The notes below the pieces were generated by a model. The model did no database searches. It was not told the origin of the DNA and saw nothing but the letters and a program-made list of their open reading frames with translations. Of a stretch of 64,000 nt of DNA, positions 43,020 through 54,800 are shown piece by piece (position 1 is the stretch's first letter; each line of letters begins with the position of its first letter). Position numbers and translations under genes: made by a program. The stretch is taken from assembly GCF_014205885.1 (NCBI RefSeq), contig NZ_JACHFB010000005.1, forward strand, positions 1-64,000. Direction: 5' to 3'. Source of the stretch: Borreliella californiensis (GTDB taxonomy: Bacteria > Spirochaetota > Spirochaetia > Borreliales > Borreliaceae).

Positions 43020-43802
43020 ATGATAAGTGATGATGATTTCGAAGATATCAAAAAAAGACTTCAAGCCGACAATATCAAAATTCAATTTGGTGTTGGGACT
43101 ATGGAAGAAGCAAAAAATTATGTTGGTAAACTTGGCGAGCCCATTGTTGTTAAGGACAAAGAATTGTTTGCTATTTGCAATGGTAAAGACACTGATAACA
43201 GAAAATACTATCCCATTAACAAGAATACTAAGCCTCCTATTGGCGAAAATATAGACGATTATTTAAAAGATTTAGTTAATTGGTGTTTAGAAAACACTTA
43301 TCCTGGATTCTTAACGACTGAGTTTGCTAAGGAAGGATCGCTATCAATAAGTAAGTTGATACAAGCTTTTGAGAATAGTAAAAAATTTTGTATTCCAGAT
43401 GGAAGATCTCTTCCCGAGAATTGTTTTGTAAAAGAAAAATTTGGAATATCTTCGGCCCCCAATTTGTCAGGGAGATTCTTGAGACACTATGATTCTAGCG
43501 GCTCCACCGATTCTGACGGTACAAGAAGCTTGGGAGATACACAAAGTGATTCTTTTAAAAGCCACGATCATGATCTTGACTTAAGCCTATTGAATAGTTT
43601 AAAAGGGAGACTTGTGATTGATCATTCCTTCATTAGAAGAGATGCTAATTGGAGTGAGGGCACCACCTCTTTTGTTACTAGGATAGAATACGGTGACAAA
43701 ATACAGTCGTGGCGATATCCTTCCTACACAAAATATACGGGAGATAGCGAAACACGGCCCAAAAACACATGTTACATTTCATTCTACAGATACGATTGGT
43801 AG
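43020..43802 (+). CDS. Tail fibre-like protein, copy 1 (right-arm copy)
   Basis: Identical to 20937-21719. Confidence 0.65.
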   Translation: MISDDDFEDIKKRLQADNIKIQFGVGTMEEAKNYVGKLGEPIVVKDKELFAICNGKDTDNRKYYPINKNTKPPIGENIDDYLKDLVNWCLENTYPGFLTTEFAKEGSLSISKLIQAFENSKKFCIPDGRSLPENCFVKEKFGISSAPNLSGRFLRHYDSSGSTDSDGTRSLGDTQSDSFKSHDHDLDLSLLNSLKGRLVIDHSFIRRDANWSEGTTSFVTRIEYGDKIQSWRYPSYTKYTGDSETRPKNTCYISFYRYDW

Positions 43803-43811
43803 GTAAAATCA

Positions 43812-44591
43812 ATGATAACGCAAAAAGACTACACAGAAATAAAAAAACGACTCGAAAAGACTAAAACTCGCATCCAATTCAGAAATGGCAACAAAATAGA
43901 CTCGCTAGGGTATGAGGGATCTCTTGGAGAATCAATTTTACTAAAAGATAAGCTTACTTTTTCAGTATGTGATGGGAAAAGCATTGACAATAGAAAAGAA
44001 TATGAAATTACCAAAAGTACACCAAATTTAGATTCACTTAGTGAATATTTAGAACATATGACTTTGTTTTTTCTAGAAAAAACACCCGTTGGTGCTTTGA
44101 CTGCTAAATTTGCACAGGAAGGATCAATCCTTACAAGAAGCAAATTAATTGAAGCATTTACAAGCACAAACAAGTTTTGTGTTCCAGACGGCAGAAGCTT
44201 ACCAAGCAGTTGCTATGCGTATAAAATTTTGGGAATATCTTCGGCCCCCAATTTGTCGGGCAGATTTCTAAGACACTACGCCTCAAGCAATTCCAGAAGC
44301 TTAGGCAATACACAAAGTGACACTTTTGAAAGTCACAATCATTATCTTGACACCAGTAGAATTAATTTTGAAGGGAAATTAGTAAAACAGATGACAATAA
44401 TTTATCGTAGAGCTGATACTTGGTATACTTGGTATTGGGCTGAGGAGATTATTTCTCCCTTTATTACAGGCTATACTTCTGAAGATATATACTCCTACGA
44501 ATTATTACCACCTTTTACAAATCAAAGAGGTTACGAAGAAACAAGGCCTAAAAATACCTGTTATATATCTTTTTACAGATACGATCTTTAG
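43812..44591 (+). CDS. Tail fibre-like protein, copy 2 (right-arm copy)
   Basis: Identical to 20148-20927. Confidence 0.65.
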   Translation: MITQKDYTEIKKRLEKTKTRIQFRNGNKIDSLGYEGSLGESILLKDKLTFSVCDGKSIDNRKEYEITKSTPNLDSLSEYLEHMTLFFLEKTPVGALTAKFAQEGSILTRSKLIEAFTSTNKFCVPDGRSLPSSCYAYKILGISSAPNLSGRFLRHYASSNSRSLGNTQSDTFESHNHYLDTSRINFEGKLVKQMTIIYRRADTWYTWYWAEEIISPFITGYTSEDIYSYELLPPFTNQRGYEETRPKNTCYISFYRYDL

Positions 44592-44601
44592 GAGAAAAAT
44601 T

Positions 44602-44940
44602 ATGGATAATTTACAAATTCAAGAAACTTTAAAAAAATTAATAGAAGAAAAACTTTCTTTTGACAATCAAACTTCACACAACTCCAGCAAACAAGCACTG
44701 CTTAGACTGTTTGTCAACAAAATGTTTGAATTTTCAAACAGTAATGTGCTAGCAACAAGTCTACACGCATTTAGAATGTTTTTTGCGGTCTTTGAAATGA
44801 GCGAAGCTGAGGATTTAGTACTAGACATTATTAATAAAGAAAAATTAATTATTGGAAATAATACAAGCACAGGCTTTGTAAAAAGTTGTTCTTATACCGA
44901 AGAAGAAATCAACAAAATTATTAACAAGGGTGAACTATGA
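44602..44940 (+). CDS. Probable terminase small subunit (right-arm copy)
   Basis: Identical to 19799-20137; overlaps terL by four bases. Confidence 0.45.
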   Translation: MDNLQIQETLKKLIEEKLSFDNQTSHNSSKQALLRLFVNKMFEFSNSNVLATSLHAFRMFFAVFEMSEAEDLVLDIINKEKLIIGNNTSTGFVKSCSYTEEEINKIINKGEL

Positions 44941-46127
44941 GACTAAGGCGACTTCCAGTATATGTTGATGCCTACAAAGAAAAGCCCAATGCTGAAATTT
45001 TCATATACTATTCAAGTAGGGGAACTGGTAAAACCTACAACATTGCAACTGTTAATTTAGAAAGAAAATTTAGTGTTGATGGTGGGGATACCCTTGCAAT
45101 TAGAAAAAAGAAAAACAAAACAACACAATCAATACACAAGGAAATTTTAGAACTTTTAAGTATCTACAGCTTAAGAAAATTTTTCAATATAAGCAAAGCA
45201 AAAATTGAAAGTAAAAGTTTGATTTTTGGAAAAAAACGTGCTTTTGTTTTTGAAGGGGGCCACGACACAAGAGATTTAAAATCTTATGCACATTTCAAGG
45301 ACTTGTGGTTGGAAGAAGCTAATCAGCTTAGTGCTGATGACATAGAAATGCTTATTCCTACAATGAGAGAACAAGGCGGCAGAATCTATATGTCAAGCAA
45401 TCCCGTGCCTAAATCACACTGGCTATACAAAAGGTACTTATCAAATCAAGACAATCCTGCCGTGTGTATAATCAAAAGCACTTACCGCGACAACCCATTT
45501 TTAAATGGTGGAGATGTGCAAGCTTGGCTTGAAAAACAAAAACTTGCATATCATGGTAATGACATTGGTTTTAGAATTGAGGTTTTAGGAGAAGAGTTTG
45601 ATTTTGGCACAGCAAGGCTCATAAAAAAATTTAATGTGTGCGGTCCCGATATTCTTTCTAGAGCTAATGGAAGCTACTATACAGGAATACACGTTAAAGG
45701 CAACAGAATTTGTTTTTTAGAAATTCTTGTTGGAAGAATTTCTTATCTTCCAGTTGTAATTATTACAAACGCATGTAGTAAAGTTTTACTATCAAAAACG
45801 GATTACCAAGCCGAGATTAACCAGTTCAAAGGAACTTTTGTATTGCCATCGGCAAGGGAAGAACTCAAATATGTATTCTCCCGTTTTGGTAGAGGCACTT
45901 TGCTTGCAAAAAAACGAAACTTGTATTCACTCTCAGACTATTTAATTCCTTCTAATCTTAATGTGGTAAACAAACCCGAAACCACCGATGTAATTTCAGA
46001 GTTTAACGAAACTGAATATTACTATGATGAATCTAGTGCAGAAGATAGCGAAGTTACAAATTTTGTTATGCAAAAAGATTTGGTATACATCCCGGCATTT
46101 CTCAATGCCATATCGGTTTTTAGCTAA
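44937..46127 (+). CDS. terL: Terminase large subunit (right-arm copy)
   Basis: Identical to 18612-19802. Confidence 0.85.
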   Translation: MRLRRLPVYVDAYKEKPNAEIFIYYSSRGTGKTYNIATVNLERKFSVDGGDTLAIRKKKNKTTQSIHKEILELLSIYSLRKFFNISKAKIESKSLIFGKKRAFVFEGGHDTRDLKSYAHFKDLWLEEANQLSADDIEMLIPTMREQGGRIYMSSNPVPKSHWLYKRYLSNQDNPAVCIIKSTYRDNPFLNGGDVQAWLEKQKLAYHGNDIGFRIEVLGEEFDFGTARLIKKFNVCGPDILSRANGSYYTGIHVKGNRICFLEILVGRISYLPVVIITNACSKVLLSKTDYQAEINQFKGTFVLPSAREELKYVFSRFGRGTLLAKKRNLYSLSDYLIPSNLNVVNKPETTDVISEFNETEYYYDESSAEDSEVTNFVMQKDLVYIPAFLNAISVFS

Positions 46128-46138
46128 AGGAGCTTCTA

Positions 46139-47161
46139 ATGTTTAGAATGAAATTTTTCAAAAAACCTAAAGAAACAAAACTATTTCCAGTAAGTGAATA
46201 CACACCACACCAGGATCAATTAAGACTTGCACATCAAATAGCTGAAATTTACGCGGGGTTTGCATCTTCAAGAGATATTGAGCATAAAGTCGATGATGGA
46301 CTTTCAAAATTATTTGATAATAATTTCAGAGCCGTGATCAAAAAAATGGTTTATACAGCAATTTTGTCTGGAGAAAGCCATTTTTACATAGTAGTTCCAG
46401 ATTCCGATGATCCACACAAACCACTAAAAAAGGGATTTCCTTGTCTTTGTTATAACTTTGGTGAAGTTATTGATGGGGGCTTTTTCTTAAAAAATATTCA
46501 TAAAAGTAGAATCATTACCATGAAGTCATCTTTTCTAAATTTCGAATCTCTAAAAAAAAGTAGCAATATTATGAACACCCTACTTAATGAGACGGTAGGT
46601 TTTTTACGGGTGAATAATTTCACTTTCCTTAAATCAGCAACTCTGCCATCAGTCAAGGATATGACTGCATATGATCTGGCCGAGGTTAAAAAAAACATTG
46701 AGGGGGTTCTTGATAGTAATCACAAAATGATGATACTCGGAAGAGAAGATGATATTGCCAATGTAACAAGATCTGTAAGCCCACTAAGAGATGCTTTTGA
46801 AATCATTGTATCAGACATAACGCTCCATTCAGGAATTCCCAAGGAAATATTGTATCCAATATCTCCTTCTGGAGAAGGTAGTGTTGGCAACTATGATATT
46901 TTTTACCTAAACATTGAGCAGATATGCAAACTAATGGTGACACCATTCATCAATGCGGTACTTTCAAAATTCGGATTAACCTCTAATTGGTGTTACAAAC
47001 CAGTAAAACCAATTAGCCAAAAAGAACAAGCTGAAATTGATGAAAAACATGCAAAAACTTTAGCAACTTATGTAGAGCTTTTAAGTAAGGCGAAAGAAAT
47101 GGGAAATGATAACTTGTACTTAAAAATACAAGATGAAATGAATCAGTACTTGCAAATTTAG
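46139..47161 (+). CDS. Phage portal protein (right-arm copy)
   Basis: Identical to 17578-18600. Confidence 0.75.
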   Translation: MFRMKFFKKPKETKLFPVSEYTPHQDQLRLAHQIAEIYAGFASSRDIEHKVDDGLSKLFDNNFRAVIKKMVYTAILSGESHFYIVVPDSDDPHKPLKKGFPCLCYNFGEVIDGGFFLKNIHKSRIITMKSSFLNFESLKKSSNIMNTLLNETVGFLRVNNFTFLKSATLPSVKDMTAYDLAEVKKNIEGVLDSNHKMMILGREDDIANVTRSVSPLRDAFEIIVSDITLHSGIPKEILYPISPSGEGSVGNYDIFYLNIEQICKLMVTPFINAVLSKFGLTSNWCYKPVKPISQKEQAEIDEKHAKTLATYVELLSKAKEMGNDNLYLKIQDEMNQYLQI

Positions 47162-47189
47162 AAAATTTAATTTTAGAAAGGAGGTTTAT

Positions 47190-47735
47190 ATGCAAGAACA
47201 AGTAAATGAAGAAGCTGTTACAATTTCTGAATCTTTGCCAAAAAATGACAAAGAACTTGTAACAATATCTTCAGAAGAATATGAGCGGTTAGTGCCTGAT
47301 GCAAAAAAATTACCAGACATGATATCACGAGAAGATTTTGAAAAACGACTTGCTGAGGCTGAGAGCAACTTTACTAAAGCTCGAAAACAAGCCGAAAGAC
47401 AAGCCGAGGCTAATGCTTTCAAAGATTCTAAACTTTTGTCAAATCTTGAGAAAGCTTGTGAGCAGTATGAAATTGCTCCACCTTTTGCAAACTCTTTGAG
47501 TGTAAAAGATGCTAAGCTTGCATTTTTGGATGCAATGAAAAGAAAGTACAACATTAAGTTCAAAATTGATGAAGAAGGTGACCTTGATTCGCAAATCGAC
47601 AATATTAGCTTGCTAGTACAAGAACTTACAGCATACAAACAAATGGTAAATGCAAGAAATCGATTTACAGGTCAAATTATTAACAATACAAAAGCACAAA
47701 GATACAAAAGTAAATTTGCTTTGGGGGAGATATAA
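47190..47735 (+). CDS. Probable scaffolding protein (right-arm copy)
   Basis: Identical to 17004-17549. Confidence 0.6.
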   Translation: MQEQVNEEAVTISESLPKNDKELVTISSEEYERLVPDAKKLPDMISREDFEKRLAEAESNFTKARKQAERQAEANAFKDSKLLSNLEKACEQYEIAPPFANSLSVKDAKLAFLDAMKRKYNIKFKIDEEGDLDSQIDNISLLVQELTAYKQMVNARNRFTGQIINNTKAQRYKSKFALGEI

Positions 47736-48245
47736 ATGGCAGATTTCGATTTCACAAAAGTATGTAAAAATTTCGTTTTAGGAGTTGAGCATAAAGCATG
47801 TGTTCATCAAACTGAAACTGCAATAGTTGATGTTGAATCAGCGACCATCAAACCCGGAGACCCAGTTTTTTCAAGTGGATCAAGTGAAATGGGAGAAGTG
47901 CTAGTAAAAGCTGCAACTGTAACAGCAGGAGTTGGCCCTATTCGTGGATTTGCCTTAAAAAAAACAGATATTGCTTTACTAGAAAGCGAAGATTACTTAC
48001 CGGGCGAACTAATTCCAATAAGACGTGCTGGAGAAATAACCGTTGCGTTAGACAGCACATTTGCAACTCCCAAAATCGGCGATTTTGTCTTCTTAAAAGC
48101 AGGAAAACTTGTAAAAGACGGCAAAGGGGGTGTGCAAGTTGGCAGAATCAAAGATGTTAGTCTTGACGCAAATAGTAAAGTAGTTTTGCTTGATGTTAAT
48201 ATCGGGCCTGAGTTTGAGTCTAATGGTAACAGGAAATTCTCGTGA
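47736..48245 (+). CDS. Probable head decoration protein (right-arm copy)
   Basis: Identical to 16494-17003. Confidence 0.55.
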   Translation: MADFDFTKVCKNFVLGVEHKACVHQTETAIVDVESATIKPGDPVFSSGSSEMGEVLVKAATVTAGVGPIRGFALKKTDIALLESEDYLPGELIPIRRAGEITVALDSTFATPKIGDFVFLKAGKLVKDGKGGVQVGRIKDVSLDANSKVVLLDVNIGPEFESNGNRKFS

Positions 48246-48282
48246 ACATACAAATTTATGAAAAAAAATTAGGAGGAATATC

Positions 48283-49113
48283 TTGAGTAGAAGTATTTTT
48301 GCAGAAGCAAGTGGTAGCTACAGTGGAGATATATTACAACTTGCAAAAGGTGGCCTTGAAGAGCTTATGCCTTACAAGATGATAAGTAGAAATGATCTAA
48401 GACAAGGCTATTATATTGTCAAAAAAGCAACAGTCGATCACAATGTTACATCAACTTTTGGTGATCATAGTAATGAAATTGGGAAAAGCAGCATTTTCTT
48501 CAAAGAAATGGCTTACAAGATGCACGTATTTGATACAGTACAGCGAATTTCTCTAAAAGACCTAATGTACGGAACTATAACTGAAGATGAAGTAAAGGCT
48601 AATCTAGAACTTGGTCTTATGAAAGATGCATACCATTCTGTTATTTTTGGTAAAAAAAATATCAATATGGAAGGCATCGCAAATTTAAAGGGTCGGAGCA
48701 AAGTTACTGTTGATACACTTACTACTGGATTTACGCTGTATGAAAAAGTAGCACTTGCAAAACGTGAATCAGAAAAACACAAGGAAAAACTTGATGGAGC
48801 TTACCATCTTTTAGTTCCCCACAATTTTTCTCACCTTTTACTAGAGTTGTACAGTGAGCCTCAGTATGTAACAGTCAAAGAAGCACTTGCTAGAGATCAT
48901 GATGTGGTAACTTCGGTTTTTAAAGGCCTAAAAAATCCTATACTGTACGAACCAAATCCAGAAGTTATGTTTGTTCCAATGTTGCCAGAAATATTCTTTA
49001 GAAAATTTGCATCAGCAGACGGAGATTACATTCATGCCTCAATGGAATCAGCAGGAGTAATTCACTTTCAGCCACAAGAAGTTGTTGAAATTGAAGTTAC
49101 AAAAGCTAGTTAG
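48283..49113 (+). CDS. Probable major capsid protein (right-arm copy)
   Basis: Identical to 15626-16456; TTG start with GGAGG upstream. Confidence 0.65.
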   Translation: MSRSIFAEASGSYSGDILQLAKGGLEELMPYKMISRNDLRQGYYIVKKATVDHNVTSTFGDHSNEIGKSSIFFKEMAYKMHVFDTVQRISLKDLMYGTITEDEVKANLELGLMKDAYHSVIFGKKNINMEGIANLKGRSKVTVDTLTTGFTLYEKVALAKRESEKHKEKLDGAYHLLVPHNFSHLLLELYSEPQYVTVKEALARDHDVVTSVFKGLKNPILYEPNPEVMFVPMLPEIFFRKFASADGDYIHASMESAGVIHFQPQEVVEIEVTKAS

Positions 49114-49132
49114 TAGTTAGTAAACTTAACAA

Positions 49133-49471
49133 ATGAGTGAACTTGACGATCTTATTATGTGGATCAATCTTACTAAGATAGAATCTTTACGCATTGAGTG
49201 CATCAATGAAGACGGAAGCATTAGTATCCCAGATCAAACCAAAGTGCAACTTTCTGAAGTTCTAAGATACGCAAAATCTATTTTAGCCTTGTACCAAATG
49301 GGAGCTGCTTACAACAATTGGCTTGTAATTTTGCTTGATGTTCTTTATTTAGAAGTTTTCAATATTAGGTGTAAAGGAGATCAAAAAGAGTGTAAATTCA
49401 AATATTTACTCTCTCAACTTGATTTTCTATTCCCGCGTATTGATTCTTGTCCCTTTTTTTATATTGGTTGA
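49133..49471 (+). CDS. Head completion/connector-type protein (right-arm copy)
   Basis: Identical to 15268-15606. Confidence 0.45.
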   Translation: MSELDDLIMWINLTKIESLRIECINEDGSISIPDQTKVQLSEVLRYAKSILALYQMGAAYNNWLVILLDVLYLEVFNIRCKGDQKECKFKYLLSQLDFLFPRIDSCPFFYIG

Positions 49472-49486
49472 CCAAAAGGATAACAA

Positions 49487-49879
49487 ATGGAAATTGGAGA
49501 AAAAATAAGAAAATCTATATTTGATAATGCAAAAAGTTTCGTAGGATTCAAAGTCAAAAAAAATTTAGATACATTAAAATCACATATCCCCGGACGATTG
49601 TCAAATGTAACAAATATTGATTTAGAAGAAACTGATTTTGGGTTGAGTTTAAAAGTAAAAGTAGGCTCCCCTCTTTCTGAATTTCTAGACTCAGGACAGG
49701 CATATAACAACAATTTGCCAGCTCCAAGTCTAACAAAAATCAAAAGTTGGGCAGCATATAAGGGGATAGAACCCTCAGCGGTACCCATTTGGCTATCTCT
49801 GAAGAAGAGAAAACCTAAAAACCAATATACAAACTGGACAAGCGATTTAGCAAAGGAGTCTGCAAAATTACTTAGATGA
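49487..49879 (+). CDS. HK97 gp10-like neck protein (right-arm copy)
   Basis: Identical to 14860-15252. Confidence 0.6.
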   Translation: MEIGEKIRKSIFDNAKSFVGFKVKKNLDTLKSHIPGRLSNVTNIDLEETDFGLSLKVKVGSPLSEFLDSGQAYNNNLPAPSLTKIKSWAAYKGIEPSAVPIWLSLKKRKPKNQYTNWTSDLAKESAKLLR

Positions 49880-50319
49880 AGCACATAGAAGAATTTGTCA
49901 TTAATCTGAAAAAAAATTTGAAAACTTACTTGGCTACTTGTAAACAAACAACCACAAAAGTATATTACAAGTCTGAAATGTTTGCATGTTCAAATTTAGA
50001 CTTGCCATCAATTGTCTTTGCAGTAAAAAGTACTGGAGAAATTCTGAATCATTGCAAAAATTATTCGATGCTTTTGTGCCCAAAGTTCATAATTTACACG
50101 GAGTGTAGCATGCGTCCTACTTTAGGACTTGAGATTGCAAATATAATTGTGGCGTTTCTGATGCTAAATTATTCGTTGAAGTATTTTAGCATTGACGATT
50201 CCCAGGTTGAAGACGAAGCTTCTGATGCAAGAATGGTAACATTGGTTGATTCAACATTGGGAATTAGGATAGATAGCGTTGATTACATTAATTGTCGTGG
50301 AGGTAAAAATGGCAATTGA
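49876..50319 (+). CDS. Probable tail terminator (right-arm copy)
   Basis: Identical to 14420-14863. Confidence 0.45.
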   Translation: MKHIEEFVINLKKNLKTYLATCKQTTTKVYYKSEMFACSNLDLPSIVFAVKSTGEILNHCKNYSMLLCPKFIIYTECSMRPTLGLEIANIIVAFLMLNYSLKYFSIDDSQVEDEASDARMVTLVDSTLGIRIDSVDYINCRGGKNGN

Positions 50320-51127
50320 AAAATTGAGAATGCCGACTGGTGCAGTGCTAGTTACGGTGAATATTGAAAAATTCAAGTGGAATTTCAAGGGTTCAGACAT
50401 CAAAAATAATAGTGAACCTTCTGGAACAGATCCTACTAATTTAGTTGTAAAAGATTTGGGTTCAAACATAACAAAGCCTAGCAAATGGAAGTCAATTAGC
50501 GAATGCATTTTTAGGGTTAAAAAGATTGATTCTAAGTCAAAACTTACATCAGATTTAGATCTAAAAGAAGGTAGTATTTTCTACTATAACAAAGATCTTT
50601 TGACAAAAATGTCCCAAGTATGTGATAATGCTGATGAAATTGATGTTCTACTTTTCAAAACATATTGCTTAGGATATTCATATACCATTAGCTCAACAAA
50701 AGCTACAGAAACTCTAAAAACAACTTGCGGATCGATCTCGGCGATTGGAAAAATACCAGAGCAAACTGTTGAGTTTAGCGGGTATTCCGTTAGAGAAACC
50801 GCAACTAATAAGGAAGAAATCCTAGATACATATATAGAAAAATCGCATTTCATAACACAAGATATTTCAAAAAATAATAACCAATGGCAAATTGGAAAAC
50901 GTAGTTTGCCTACAAATTACGAGTTCACGGTACTTTTTGTAGATCAAATTGCAGATCAAGATCAAAGAACCAAATTCATGGTGGGCGAAGGACAAATTGC
51001 AACTTACAACCCAAGCCAGGACTTGAACAATCAAAAAATCGATCTAAAGTGCCAGCTTACTCTAACAAAACCCTTAGTATCGCTTTCATGCGACTATATT
51101 CAAGATGCAAGGTTCTTCAAAATTTAG
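50309..51127 (+). CDS. Probable tail tube-region protein (right-arm copy)
   Basis: Identical to 13612-14430; ATG at 50309 with GGAGGT upstream. Confidence 0.6.
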   Translation: MAIEKLRMPTGAVLVTVNIEKFKWNFKGSDIKNNSEPSGTDPTNLVVKDLGSNITKPSKWKSISECIFRVKKIDSKSKLTSDLDLKEGSIFYYNKDLLTKMSQVCDNADEIDVLLFKTYCLGYSYTISSTKATETLKTTCGSISAIGKIPEQTVEFSGYSVRETATNKEEILDTYIEKSHFITQDISKNNNQWQIGKRSLPTNYEFTVLFVDQIADQDQRTKFMVGEGQIATYNPSQDLNNQKIDLKCQLTLTKPLVSLSCDYIQDARFFKI

Positions 51128-51136
51128 GAGGCAACA

Positions 51137-51565
51137 ATGGTAATTAATGTTAATTTGACTGGCAGGGTAATGTTACCCTATATTCCAGACTATATTAGAA
51201 ACGGTAAGGAAAATATCAAAGAAGAAGAGAAAGCATATGTGGTTTTGAAAGACATTAACTACGGGTTTGTAGAAAAGCTAAAGGCAAGACAAATCGAACT
51301 TTTCAAAAAATTGAATGGCCAGAATGGTAAAACCAATTCCAATGCTATGATTGAGTCGACAAGTGCTCAAATTCAATTTGTAAAAAAAATTTGGGATGAA
51401 AATGTGGTAGAATTTGTCGGCCTTGAAAATCAACAAGGAGAAGTTATCACCAAAGAAATGGTTGAAAGTGACGCTATCTTGTTTCAAGACATGCTTTCAA
51501 GTCTTGCAATCGAAATTAATTTCCTGGCAGATACTCTAAGGGTTGAGCGTGTTTCAAAAAAGTAG
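51137..51565 (+). CDS. Tail assembly chaperone, gpG-like (right-arm copy)
   Basis: Identical to 13174-13602. Confidence 0.7.
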   Translation: MVINVNLTGRVMLPYIPDYIRNGKENIKEEEKAYVVLKDINYGFVEKLKARQIELFKKLNGQNGKTNSNAMIESTSAQIQFVKKIWDENVVEFVGLENQQGEVITKEMVESDAILFQDMLSSLAIEINFLADTLRVERVSKK

Positions 51566-51651
51566 AGCTTGCATTCGCTTATATTACAAAAAAAAATCAC
51601 TATGACCAAATTCTGAATTTTGCAGACCGCGTGAATTCAGAATTCATAGTG
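51556..51651 (+). promoter_or_regulatory. -1 ribosomal frameshift signal (right-arm copy)
   Basis: Heptamer AAAAAAG at 51556-51562, stop TAG at 51563-51565, nested hairpin at 51598-51651. Confidence 0.75.
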
Positions 51652-51852
51652 AATATGAAAAAGGAACTTCCCTGGATTAAATATAATGAGGATGCTATTC
51701 TGCATTTACTGAATCAAGCCTTACTTTCAAAAAGTATTGGCAGCTTGCCCAATAGGGGCGGTCTTTTTGAGCAAAATTACTGGTTTGTTTTAGTTTTGAA
51801 CGAACTCAATTTGTACATCAAAAATCTTGAGAGCGAGAGCATAAGTAGATGA
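51562..51852 (+). CDS. Tail chaperone extension by -1 frameshift (right-arm copy)
   Basis: Identical to 12887-13177; entered from the preceding gene by re-reading base 51562. Confidence 0.75.
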   Translation, partial: VELAFAYITKKNHYDQILNFADRVNSEFIVNMKKELPWIKYNEDAILHLLNQALLSKSIGSLPNRGGLFEQNYWFVLVLNELNLYIKNLESESISR

Positions 51853-54800
51853 AACTTGATGAAATAATAATTCCGCTATCAATGTCGATCAGCAACAATG
51901 AAAAGCTGGACTCAATAGCAGAAACTCTAAAAAAAATTGCCGAACAAAAATTTTCAAGTCTGGATGATTTGAAGTCAAAATTAGAAAAATCTACTACATC
52001 TGGATCAAATTTAGAAAAAGCTTTAAATAAAAGTTCGCAGAATGCTAGTAAAAACTTCAAATCTCTTGCAAATTCTGTTGATTCTGTAAGTTCTAAAGCT
52101 GGCGGCATGAAAAGTATAGGCAAAGTTCTAAAAAGTGTTGGAAAAGGCTTAGGAAGTGTAAAGAATTTAGCAAACAAAACTGGTGAAGCATTCAACCAAA
52201 TGTTGGCGGCTTTTGCCCCAATTATTATAGCTGTAAAAGCTCTACAAGCAATCGGCTCTACAATAAGTGGAATTTTTGATGGTGCTATGGATGCTCTTGA
52301 TGAATTCAACGAAGAAGTGTCAACGTTTTCCGATATGCTTGGAAATGAAAAACTTGGAAAATCTTTAGCAGAATCAATGAGAGCTTTTGGCGATGAAACT
52401 CTTTTTACTAGAGACGCTATTGCTAATGCTGCTAAAACAATGCTTTCTTATGGTGCAACTGCGAGTGAAGTTGAAGAGAGAATTAAAATGTTTGGGGAGG
52501 CTGCTGGTGGAAGTAGCGAGGGGCTTGAGAAATTAGCCGAAGTATATTCTCGTGTAGAATCGAGTAATCAAGTGAATTTAGAAGATTTGTATGCACTTCG
52601 TGACGCGGGTGTTGACATTACAGACATTTTGGCAGAAGAAGCTGGTTTAGCTGGAAAAGCATTATATAAGGCAGCGAGCGATGGAAAAATAGGATTCGAG
52701 ACTCTAAATAAGGCTCTTTCTAAGGCCACTAGCGAAGGTGGTAAATTTTACGGCAAAACGGCCAAAGAAGCAAAAACTTTAGCTCAAGCTCAACAGCAAA
52801 CTGCTAAAATGAGCGAAAAGCTTTTCTTAGACATTGGAAAAGCTCTAGAGCCAATGATGATTGGATTTGAAAAAGTAAAACAATTTCTTATGGTAGCAAT
52901 CATGGTTCCTTTGACCAAGGTGACTACAGCTACAATATACTTAACTACCAAATTGGGTGAGCTTGTAGTATATCTTACCGGTAAGTGGGTGCAAGGTATA
53001 AAAATGTTGTTCAAGGCCATTACCACGCCCTTTGTGAAACTCTACGAGGGAATCAAATACGTAATTGGCAAGCTAAAAGAACTTGCAACATATGTTTCTA
53101 GTGGATTTTTAAATCGTTTTCAGGGAGCGTTTGAGCCCATTATCAAATTGGTTCAAAAGTTGATAGATATGATATCCAAAACGTATACAAAATTGAAAAA
53201 TCTGGTTACTTTTTGGAAAAAGACCGAAAAAGAAAAAGACACTTCCAGTCCCGAACCCGAAAGGGATAAAAAGTTTGATCCAAATGCAAAAACCAATTTT
53301 AACAAGAAAATGGCAGAAGACTATCAAAAGCTGCAAGACGAAATATTTAATGAGCAGAGGAAAATCTATCAAGACCATAAAAATATCGGGAAAGCACGAG
53401 AACAAGCCTTAAGGAAGCTTGAAAAAACAATAAAGGAAAAAAACCAACAATTTATAAATGAATACTCCAAAACTTTTGACGATTTATCGGACGAGAACAA
53501 GAAAATTTTAGCCGGAGTTGAAAAATCAGTAAATGAGTTCAATAACTCCAATTATGATTTTGTGAATGAGTACCAAAAGTTACTAAAAAAAAAAGAAAGT
53601 CGTGAAAGGGAAATAATCAAAACCACGCCCCATACAGATCAAGTAAGTGCTTTACAGAAGCTTAATGATGAAATCAATGAAAAGAACAAAGCGTTCGTAG
53701 AAAAATATGGAAAAAGTTTAGAAACTCTGAACGAGTCTAACAGGCAAGTTGTAGTCGCACTTGAAAAGCAGGTTAATGAATTTGAAAAAACCGCTTTAGA
53801 TCGATCTTTTGTTGAAGCTCAAAAAGCTCTGCAAAAAGAAATAACCGACTTAGAGTGGAAAACAATGCTACTTCCAGCAAAAGAAAGAGCAAGTGCTGAA
53901 AAAAAGATGGCATCCAAAATTCAAACAATGTATAAAAAATTCGTGGATGAGCACAAATCAGAATTCGAAAAGCTAAATGAAACCAACCAAAACTCTATGA
54001 AACAAATGGCTGAGAAAGCTAAAGATACGACAAAAAGCTTATATGACAGCATGATAGACGGCCTAGAAGCCTTCTCAAATGCCTTTATAAAAGATATAGT
54101 GGGCAAATTTTTGAATAAGGATATGGGAGAAAGTATTGGAGAAGAAATTCATAATGCTATTAATGGGGAGGATGTGAATTTTGGTGAAGTTTTAGAAAAA
54201 ATGACAACACAAATGTACGAATCTTGGAAAAGTGGAGTAAAAGCTTTTGGAGCAATGTTTGGACCTGCTGGAACAGCCATTGCGGAGCTTATAACAGGAT
54301 TGACCGATTTTATTTGGGGACTTTTCAAGGGGCAAGAAAAAGCGAGAATTAAAGCAATTGAAAAACAACGGGACGAAGATTTGGAAGAACTTGAAAAACG
54401 AAGTGAAGTCGAACTTCAAAAGCTTGAAGAGAGATTTGACGCCGAAATCAAAATGAGAAAAGAAAAATTGAGTGAATTAGATGATGAATACACTAAAGAA
54501 ATAGAATTTCTCAAACAAGCTCAAAGTAAAGGACAAATATCTGGTGAAGAATTTCAAAAAAGATTACACGATGTACAAACAGAATATAAAACAAAAAAAG
54601 ATATAGAAACCACTCAACTTACTAAAACCGAAGAGACTAAAAAAATAGAAGTAGAACGCAAAAACAAACTTTCTAAACTAGAGCCCGAACGAATAAAAGC
54701 ACAGGCCGAAGTTGATAAAGTAAATGCTGAAAGTTCGTGGAATTTGGGCAAGTATGATAGGTTAAAAAAGACGCAAAAAATTTTAGATGAGATACTTAAA